Below are positions 7,219 to 12,311 of a stretch of DNA of 12,311 nucleotides, piece by piece. How positions within the stretch are numbered: position 1 is the first letter of the stretch; every line of letters starts with the position of its first letter. The notes below the pieces were generated by a model. The model was not told the origin of the DNA, did not search any database, and saw only the letters and a program-made list of their open reading frames with translations. The stretch is from an uncultured Prevotella sp. (lineage in GTDB: Bacteria; Bacteroidota; Bacteroidia; Bacteroidales; Bacteroidaceae), in NCBI GenBank assembly GCA_945637645.1, contig CALZDK010000040.1:1-12311 (forward strand), read 5' to 3'. The translations under genes were made by a program, and so were the position numbers.

Positions 7219-8406
7219 ATGCAGAAAATAGTTAATGAACTTTACTATGTAGGCGTTAACGACCGCAACAAGAACCTCTTTGAGGGTCTTTGGCCACTTC
7301 CCGACGGAGTGTCCTACAACTCCTACATCATCAACGACGAGAAAGTGGCTCTCATCGACACTGTAGAGGTGGATTTCATTGTGCCATACATCAAGAACAT
7401 CCAACAAGTGATTGGCGACAAGAAAATTGACTACCTCGTGGTCAACCACATGGAGCCCGACCATAGCGGCGCAATAGAGCTGATAAGGAAATACTATCCC
7501 GACGTGACCATAGTTGGAAACAAGAAGACCTTCGGCATGATGAAGGGATTCTACGGCATCGACAACAACATACTGGAGGTGAAAAACGGCGACACACTGT
7601 CGTTGGGCAGACACACTCTTCAGTTCGTATTCACACCTATGGTTCACTGGCCGGAGACAATGATGACCCTCGACCTCACCGCCAACGTGCTCTTCTCAGG
7701 CGATGCATTCGGGTGCTTCGGAGCACTCAACGGCGGCATCATCGACTCGCAGATAAACTGCGACTCCTTCTGGCTTGAGATGGTGCGCTACTACTCCAAC
7801 ATAGTAGGAAAATACGGAACACCGGTGCAAAACGCACTGAAAAAGTTGGCAGGCGTACACCTCGACTACATCTGCTCAACACATGGTCCTGTATGGCATG
7901 AGCATATCGAGAAGGTGGTGGGAATGTACGACTCCATGTCAAAATACGAGACACAGCCAGGCCTCGTCATCTGCTACGGAACCATGTACGGAAACACCGA
8001 GCGCGCAGCAGAGGTCATTGCCCGTGCCGCATCGGAGGCTGGCGTGAAGAACATCGTGATGTACAACGTGTCGAAGACACACCACTCCTACATCATACGC
8101 GACGTGTTCCGCTACAACGCCCTCGTGGTGGGTGCCCCGACCTACAACACAGGCCTCTATCACGAGATGGACGTGCTACTCGCCGAACTCTCCAACAAAG
8201 ACATCAAGAACCACCTCATCGGATGGTTTGGATCCTACGGTTGGGCTAGCAAGGCAACGGCGAAGATTCAGGAGTGGAACGACACACGCCTCCACTTCGA
8301 ACCAGTAGGCGAGCCGGTGGACATCTGTCAGAGCCTCAACGACGAGACGTTTGCAAAGTGTGAGGAACTGGGTCGTAAAATGGCAGAAGCAATTTTGCAA
8401 AATTAA
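7219..8406 (+). CDS. fprA: FprA-type flavodiiron protein (oxygen and/or nitric oxide reductase)
   Basis: A 395-residue class A flavodiiron protein: a metallo-beta-lactamase-like di-iron domain (about 1-245) joined to a flavodoxin domain (about 248-395), with no rubredoxin extension. All six iron ligands are present with family spacing: H77-x-E79-x-D81 in NHMEPDHSG, H143 in MVHWPET, D162 in FSGDAFG, and H222 in STHGPVW. The FMN phosphate loop is YGTMYGNTER (253-262), with further FMN contacts in APTYNTG and FGSYGW. These enzymes reduce O2 to water or NO to N2O with electrons from a rubredoxin or similar carrier, protecting anaerobes during brief exposure. No electron donor gene is adjacent, so the partner must be encoded elsewhere. 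It is cytoplasmic. Upstream is a 50-base inverted-repeat block; downstream is an AT-rich hairpin. Whether O2 or NO is preferred cannot be told from these motifs. Confidence 0.96.
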   Translation: MQKIVNELYYVGVNDRNKNLFEGLWPLPDGVSYNSYIINDEKVALIDTVEVDFIVPYIKNIQQVIGDKKIDYLVVNHMEPDHSGAIELIRKYYPDVTIVGNKKTFGMMKGFYGIDNNILEVKNGDTLSLGRHTLQFVFTPMVHWPETMMTLDLTANVLFSGDAFGCFGALNGGIIDSQINCDSFWLEMVRYYSNIVGKYGTPVQNALKKLAGVHLDYICSTHGPVWHEHIEKVVGMYDSMSKYETQPGLVICYGTMYGNTERAAEVIARAASEAGVKNIVMYNVSKTHHSYIIRDVFRYNALVVGAPTYNTGLYHEMDVLLAELSNKDIKNHLIGWFGSYGWASKATAKIQEWNDTRLHFEPVGEPVDICQSLNDETFAKCEELGRKMAEAILQN

Positions 8407-8413
8407 AAAGATT

Positions 8414-8469
8414 AAGAATTAAAGGATTAAAGTTCGTTGGCGCAAATGGACTTTAATTCTTTAATTTTT
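8414..8469. terminator. AT-rich 20-bp hairpin after the flavodiiron gene, probably a terminator or attenuator
   Basis: Arms AAGAATTAAAGGATTAAAGT (8414-8433) and ACTTTAATTCTTTAATTTTT (8450-8469) pair along all 20 positions as RNA, two of them G-U, around a 16-base loop. The right arm ends in five T, 63 bases after the flavodiiron stop, which fits a (weak, AT-rich) intrinsic terminator. Part of the left arm can also pair with a second downstream segment (8475-8492), and a TAATTTTTG box (8462-8470), one base longer than the -7 consensus, overlaps the right arm. Termination, attenuation for the M16 gene, or an intergenic repeat relic are all possible. Confidence 0.5.
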
Positions 8470-8516
8470 GCTATGCAAATGAACGTTAATCCTAATATTT
8501 TTAATTATTTCATTGC

Positions 8517-9749
8517 ATGAAATACAACACCGCTACCCTACCTAACGGACTTCGCATTATCCACCTTCCATCCTCCTCGCCAGTGGTATATTGCGGCTAT
8601 GGCATCAATGCCGGCACACGCAACGAGCTGCATGGGGAAGAGGGAGTGGCGCATTTTTGCGAGCACACCACATTCAAGGGAACGGAGCACCGAAGAGCAT
8701 GGCACATCATAAACTGTCTCGAAACCGTGGGAGGCGACATCAACGCCTTCACCAACAAGGAAGACACCGTTTATTATGCCGCGATACTGAAGGAACACAC
8801 CGCAAAAGCAGTTGACCTGCTTTCCGACATTGTGTTCCACAGCCGCTATCCGCAAGCGGAGATAGACAAGGAGATAGAGGTGATATGCGACGAGATAGAG
8901 AGCTACAACGACTCACCCGCCGAGCTCATCTACGACCTCTTCGAGAATATCATCTTTGCCGGACATCCACTTGGGCACAACATCCTCGGCGAGGCGAGCC
9001 AGTTGCGCACCTACACCACGGAGACTGCACTTGCATTCACCTCGCGCTACTACAAGCCGCAGAACGCCATCTTCTTTGCCTACGGCGACATCGACTTCAA
9101 ACGCCTCGTAAGCCTGCTAAAACGCACCACCAAGGGCTTTCCCGCCTCGTCGCCCGTGATTGGAGATGCCGACATTGTCGCTCCACTGCCACCCTACGAG
9201 CCGCAGGAGAAAATCATAGACAAGGGCACTCACCAGGCACACGTGATGATAGGCAACCGCGCCTACAGCGTTCACGACGAGCGTCGCATGGCTCTCTATC
9301 TGCTCAACAACATATTGGGAGGCCCCGGCATGAACGCCCGTCTTAACCTCTCGCTGCGCGAGCGTCACGGACTGGTTTACACCGTGGAGAGCTCAATGGT
9401 GAGCTACAGCGACACGGGAGTGTGGTGTGTATATTTCGGTTGCGACCCTCACGACGTCGCCCGCTGCCGCCGCCTTGTGATGAAGGAGCTGCAGCGTGTT
9501 ACGGAAAAGCCCCTGAGCACTGCGCAGCTCAATGCAGCTAAACGTCAGATAAAGGGTCAGCTTGGCGTGGCGTGCGACAACCGCGAGAGCTTTGCCCTCG
9601 ACTTCGGAAAGAGTTTCCTTCACTACGGTTGGGAAAAAGATATCCACAACCTCTTCAAGCGCATCGATGCCCTTACCGCGGAACAAATACAGCAAGTCGC
9701 CCAGGAAACCTTTGCTCCTGAGCGACTTACTACGCTGATTATAAGGTGA
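8517..9749 (+). CDS. M16B-family (insulinase/pitrilysin-like) zinc metallopeptidase
   Basis: A 410-residue protein of typical M16B length. The inverted zinc motif HxxEH appears as HFCEH (H46, catalytic E49, H50). The third ligand is probably E126 in ICDEIESYNDSPAE, 76 residues after H50, the spacing expected for the family. Other family features are the N-terminal PNGLRII strand, GGDINAFTNKEDTVYY (72-87), and in the second, non-catalytic half GGPGMNARLNLSLRERHG followed by LVYTVESS, the conserved Arg/Tyr substrate-contact segment. No signal peptide, lipobox or membrane helix is seen, so a cytoplasmic processing or peptide-degrading role is likely, as for Bacillus MlpA-type relatives. Some M16B enzymes work as active/inactive pairs, but no partner gene is next to it. 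It ends 37 bases from the convergent lipoprotein gene; that gap has only a nine-base direct repeat (ACTCTTCAC) and no terminator hairpin. Confidence 0.95.
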   Translation: MKYNTATLPNGLRIIHLPSSSPVVYCGYGINAGTRNELHGEEGVAHFCEHTTFKGTEHRRAWHIINCLETVGGDINAFTNKEDTVYYAAILKEHTAKAVDLLSDIVFHSRYPQAEIDKEIEVICDEIESYNDSPAELIYDLFENIIFAGHPLGHNILGEASQLRTYTTETALAFTSRYYKPQNAIFFAYGDIDFKRLVSLLKRTTKGFPASSPVIGDADIVAPLPPYEPQEKIIDKGTHQAHVMIGNRAYSVHDERRMALYLLNNILGGPGMNARLNLSLRERHGLVYTVESSMVSYSDTGVWCVYFGCDPHDVARCRRLVMKELQRVTEKPLSTAQLNAAKRQIKGQLGVACDNRESFALDFGKSFLHYGWEKDIHNLFKRIDALTAEQIQQVAQETFAPERLTTLIIR

Positions 9750-9786
9750 CTCTTCACTAATGTCACTCTTCACGAAAAATTCAGCA

Positions 9787-10944
9787 CTATAATAGTCCTG
9801 CTATTGCCACGTCAAGATCCTTTATCTGTGCCGCACGGTTCACGAGCGTGTTTGTCTTGTCGATAAGGAAGAAGTCGGGAACAGCTTGCACGTTGTATAG
9901 CACAAGGTTGTTGGAGTTCACACTGGCAGGGTCATGCACGCTAATCCAAGGCAGCGCCGACGTCTGCTGCTTCCAGAAATGCTCGTCGGTGTCGAGCGAC
10001 ACCTGATAGATTTCCAATCCCTGGGCGTGATATTTGTTGTAGAGCTCACGCAGCATAAGTATGCGCTTTGGCGAATCTTCCATGGCAAAGACATGGAAAT
10101 CCAACAGCACCACCTTGCCCTTCAGCTGTGTAAGCGAGCGCTCCACGCCCTTGTTATCGCTCAGCTTTATGTCAATAATGCCAGAAGTGCTCACCTTGCT
10201 CGCATCTATCGACGCCTGCTGCTCAGCCTTTACAATTCGCTCTGTCTTCATGCCCTCTATAGCGATGTTGTGTAGGTTCTCGCCACGCTCTGAGCCGGGA
10301 TAGAACGTGTCCCAGCTCGTTGCCACGGCGGCAAACACCTTAATGTCGTCCTTGCTCGTGCGAGGGTTGAAGATGAGGTATGGGCCTATTGCCTGGAAAA
10401 GGGCGAAATAGGAAGACGCTCCCTTGGGATTCTTGAATATGAACTCGCTCTTCACCTCCTCCTTGTAGGCATTTATCAGCTTGCTGATGCTGTCGGCTGC
10501 TGCCTGTGCGCCTAACCCAGTATTGCCGTCGATAGCTATTGCCTTGTTTTGCAGGTCAATCTGCCTCAGTGACAGTGTGCGTATCTTCTTACACTCCTCC
10601 GAACCGCTCACCTCGTAGTCGCGTGCCATGTTTGGCATCTGCGCCTTCACCGTAACCGTCTCCGTAGAGTCGATGGAGATGTTGATTATCTGTCCTGCTA
10701 TGCGCAGACGATAGAACTCAGGAGCTCCGGAGCTCTTGCTGCTGAAGCTGAATGCGCCGTCGTCGCCGAGCTTCACCGAATCCACCGTCACAGGTCCCTG
10801 AAGGCTCATGTTCTCAAGATAGAGGGTTGAGTCCTTCGCGTTGGCAATGGATCCCTCAACGTGGAATTTCTTCTCTTGGCACGCCGTAAAGGCGAATGTG
10901 GAAGCCACCAAGGCTGCCACTGGTAATAGTTTTCTTATGTCCAT
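9787..10944 (-). CDS. DUF4369-type lipoprotein with thioredoxin-like (TlpA/AhpC-like) domain lacking the CxxC active site
   Basis: ATG at 10944 is chosen, giving 385 residues. An in-frame ATG at 11001 lies inside the -33 promoter element and would put 19 non-signal residues before the signal peptide. Residues 1-21 plus C22 form a lipoprotein signal (lipobox FTAC), so it is membrane-anchored facing the periplasm or beyond. About 27-115 resembles the all-beta DUF4369 domain (FHVEGSI, TLYLENM, DDGAFSF). About 120-250 is helical. About 254-385 is a thioredoxin-like fold: KGKVVLLDF (275-283), GLEIYQVSLD (309-318), and AVPDFFLID (354-362) with the cis-Pro. Where TlpA relatives have WCGPC this protein has AMEDS: M288 and S291 occupy the cysteine positions. 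Apart from lipidated C22, only C118 remains, so disulfide exchange is not expected. A binding or scaffold role is possible. It is transcribed divergently from the GH8 gene. Confidence 0.88.
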   Translation of the reverse strand: MDIRKLLPVAALVASTFAFTACQEKKFHVEGSIANAKDSTLYLENMSLQGPVTVDSVKLGDDGAFSFSSKSSGAPEFYRLRIAGQIINISIDSTETVTVKAQMPNMARDYEVSGSEECKKIRTLSLRQIDLQNKAIAIDGNTGLGAQAAADSISKLINAYKEEVKSEFIFKNPKGASSYFALFQAIGPYLIFNPRTSKDDIKVFAAVATSWDTFYPGSERGENLHNIAIEGMKTERIVKAEQQASIDASKVSTSGIIDIKLSDNKGVERSLTQLKGKVVLLDFHVFAMEDSPKRILMLRELYNKYHAQGLEIYQVSLDTDEHFWKQQTSALPWISVHDPASVNSNNLVLYNVQAVPDFFLIDKTNTLVNRAAQIKDLDVAIAGLL

Positions 10945-10971
10945 AAAACAAAAATTGCAATTTTCTGTGTG

Positions 10972-11002
10972 CAAAGTTACAACAAAAGATAGATAAAACA
11001 AA
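10972..11002 (-). promoter_or_regulatory. Housekeeping promoter of the lipoprotein gene
   Basis: On the minus strand TTTG (11002-10999), a 19-base spacer and TAACTTTG (10979-10972) match the Bacteroidetes -33/-7 consensus exactly. Transcription should begin about 10965, leaving a leader of roughly 20 bases before the ATG at 10944. This placement rules out the in-frame upstream ATG at 11001. Confidence 0.82.
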
Positions 11003-11018
11003 AGAAAATGAAAAATAT

Positions 11019-11049
11019 TTTGTGTTGTCTCCTTTTTATATTATCTTTG
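11019..11049 (+). promoter_or_regulatory. Housekeeping promoter of the GH8 gene
   Basis: TTTG (11019-11022), a 19-base spacer and TATCTTTG (11042-11049) match the consensus exactly; transcription should begin about 11055, with a leader of about 25 bases. It is back-to-back with the lipoprotein promoter, the two -33 boxes being 16 bases apart, so a single bound regulator could affect both. Confidence 0.82.
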
Positions 11050-11079
11050 CACAGCTAAAACCAAGTTATTATCATCAAT

Positions 11080-12282
11080 ATGAAAAAAGCCCTACTGACA
11101 TTTGTCATCATTGCGGCAGCAAGCCTCAACGCCACTGCCGAAAACCTCTTCAACACCCTACTCGGCAAAACCGACGCGGAAGTGGAAAACAAACTGCAGC
11201 AGGCGTGGAAGCACTTCTTCACGCCAGGCGACCTCAGCCTTTACGAAGCTGACGGACAGAAAAGCGTGTATTACGAAACACCTGACGGAATGGCTTTCGT
11301 CATGGACACAGGCAGCAACGACGTGCGTTCGGAAGGCGTGTCGTATGGCATGATGATAAGCGTGCAAATGGACAAACGCGAGGAGTTCGACAAAATATGG
11401 GCGTGGGTGAAACGCCACATGGCTTATCCCGCCAACTCGCCATGGGACGGATATTTCTGCTGGCAGTGCCGCACCGACGGTACACAGTTCGGCGGAAGCA
11501 ACGCCTCTGACGGAGAAATATATTTCGCTACGGCTCTCTTCCTCGCTGCCGACAAATGGAACGAGCCACGCTATGCGCGTGAGGCAAACGAAATACTTCA
11601 AAAGACGATGTCGAAGGACGGAGAAAAAACAGGCGTATATAATCTCTACAATCGCGATAACGCTCTCGTCACTTTCGTGCCCGACCGACAGGGACACAGC
11701 TTCACCGACCCGTCCTACCAACTGCCTGCCTTCCTCGACTACTGGGCAAAGGTGGCGGAAAAGGACCGCAAGTTCTGGAAAAGGGCTGCCAAGGCGGCAC
11801 GACAGCACCTCATCGACTCTGCCGACCCGCAGACAGGCCTCTATCCCGACTACAGCAACTACGACGGATCTGCCTACCGCTGGCCACACGCCGGCTACGA
11901 CACGTCGATATATATGTACGACGCCATACGCTGCGCCATGAACGTGGGTATGGACTTCAACCTAACGGGCAAGGACAAAAAGCGCCAGAGAGAAGTGATG
12001 CGCCGACTGTTGCGTTTTTTCAAGAACGACAACTTCACCCATGGTCATTTCGCCCTCGACGGCAGCCGATCCTTTGGCGACTACAGCCGTGGCATGGCAG
12101 GAGCCAATGCCGTGGGTGCTTTCGCCCTCGCACACTCCACCGATGGCGCAGACCGCGACTTGGCCCGCGAGATTGTACAGCGCCTGTGGGATGCCGCCCC
12201 GCCAACGGGCAAATACCGTTACTACGAAGGAATGGTTTATTTCCTCTCGTTGTTGCATGTGAGTGGGAAGTTTACGTTGTAG
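11080..12282 (+). CDS. Secreted glycoside hydrolase family 8 enzyme, Rex-like (reducing-end xylose-releasing exo-oligoxylanase)
   Basis: A 400-residue protein. Residues 1-20 are a Sec signal peptide (cleavage about ATA|E), with no lipobox, so periplasmic or secreted. The rest is one GH8 (alpha/alpha)6 barrel. DVRSEGVSYGMM (81-92) carries the general acid E85. ASDGEIYFATALF (142-154) is the second GH8 signature, with D144 shaping the active site. DPSYQLPAFLDYWA (210-223) is conserved, and D281 in YMYDAIRCAMNVG is the likely general base by analogy with D263 of Bacillus halodurans Rex. Length and motif set fit Rex-type enzymes, which release xylose from the reducing end of xylo-oligosaccharides by inversion, better than GH8 cellulases or chitosanases; the subtype is inferred. 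There is no CBM or SusC/D pair and no other xylan gene in view, so it appears as an isolated gene paired divergently with the lipoprotein. Confidence 0.9.
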   Translation: MKKALLTFVIIAAASLNATAENLFNTLLGKTDAEVENKLQQAWKHFFTPGDLSLYEADGQKSVYYETPDGMAFVMDTGSNDVRSEGVSYGMMISVQMDKREEFDKIWAWVKRHMAYPANSPWDGYFCWQCRTDGTQFGGSNASDGEIYFATALFLAADKWNEPRYAREANEILQKTMSKDGEKTGVYNLYNRDNALVTFVPDRQGHSFTDPSYQLPAFLDYWAKVAEKDRKFWKRAAKAARQHLIDSADPQTGLYPDYSNYDGSAYRWPHAGYDTSIYMYDAIRCAMNVGMDFNLTGKDKKRQREVMRRLLRFFKNDNFTHGHFALDGSRSFGDYSRGMAGANAVGAFALAHSTDGADRDLAREIVQRLWDAAPPTGKYRYYEGMVYFLSLLHVSGKFTL

Positions 12283-12305
12283 GAGTTAAGAAGTTAGGAG
12301 TTAAG
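12280..12305 (+). repeat. Short tandem repeat TAGGAGTTAAG starting in the GH8 stop codon
   Basis: TAGGAGTTAAG occurs at 12280-12290 and 12295-12305, a 15-base period, and its first three bases are the GH8 stop codon. The same 11-mer occurs once more at 7176-7186, just before the flavodiiron gene. The window ends here, so the full extent of the repeat is unknown. No terminator hairpin is seen for the GH8 gene within the window. Confidence 0.6.
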
Positions 12306-12311
12306 GAGAAG

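Noticed and set aside
9750..9786. Possible bidirectional terminator between the convergent M16 and lipoprotein genes
   Set aside because: Only a direct repeat of ACTCTTCAC is present; no inverted repeat with a T-run is found.
10945..11001. N-terminal extension of the lipoprotein from ATG at 11001
   Set aside because: The extension would place 19 extra residues before a clean lipoprotein signal peptide. Its start codon lies in the -33 box of an exact consensus promoter, upstream of the expected transcript start.
11158..11889. 243-residue open frame on the minus strand
   Set aside because: It is antisense to the GH8 catalytic domain, with no promoter box or motif of its own.
1..12311. Mobile element, prophage, CRISPR or defence system
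   Set aside because: No transposase, integrase, nuclease, repeat-spacer array or terminal inverted repeat was seen. All nine genes belong to common chromosomal families.

Overview
The window looks like ordinary chromosome from a member of the Bacteroidales, most likely a Prevotella-type organism. Four lines of evidence point there. Several genes carry the Bacteroidetes promoter form (TTTG, about 19 bases, TAnnTTTG). There is a sigma / short anti-sigma / STN-domain outer-membrane receptor operon. There is a DUF4369-type lipoprotein with a thioredoxin-like fold. There is an anaerobe-type flavodiiron protein. The genus is an inference; the phylum-level call is firm. There is no rRNA, tRNA, CRISPR array, transposase, integrase or phage gene.

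Region 1 (1-3298, minus strand): a trans-envelope signalling operon read right to left. It holds an ECF sigma factor (2733-3236), a small one-span anti-sigma factor (2141-2746, overlapping the sigma gene by 14 bases), and a TonB-dependent-receptor-like outer-membrane protein with an N-terminal STN signalling domain (start 2117, running off the left edge). The operon has no housekeeping-type promoter but has a distinct upstream motif that could be an autoregulated ECF promoter. What the receptor binds cannot be told, because the genes beyond position 1 are missing.

Region 2 (3318-5393, minus strand): an exported M13 (neprilysin/PepO-type) zinc metallopeptidase followed by a clear intrinsic terminator that insulates it from the sigma operon.

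Region 3 (5515-9749, plus strand): four separately spaced genes, namely a LOG-family nucleotide phosphoribohydrolase, a PfkB-family sugar kinase, an FprA-type flavodiiron O2/NO reductase and a cytoplasmic M16 metallopeptidase. Gaps of 83-130 bases, some with their own promoters, suggest mostly independent transcription. The gap before the M16 gene holds an AT-rich hairpin with a competing alternative pairing.

Region 4 (9787-12282): a divergent pair sharing one 135-base control region with two back-to-back, near-perfect promoters. Leftward is a lipoprotein with a thioredoxin-like domain that has lost both active-site cysteines. Rightward is a secreted GH8 enzyme resembling reducing-end xylose-releasing exo-oligoxylanases. 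The window ends in a short tandem repeat that begins in the GH8 stop codon.

I see no clearly undescribed multi-gene system. The items most worth a second look are the stripped-down sigma/anti-sigma/receptor operon, the cysteine-less thioredoxin-like lipoprotein, and the competing-hairpin leader before the M16 gene.
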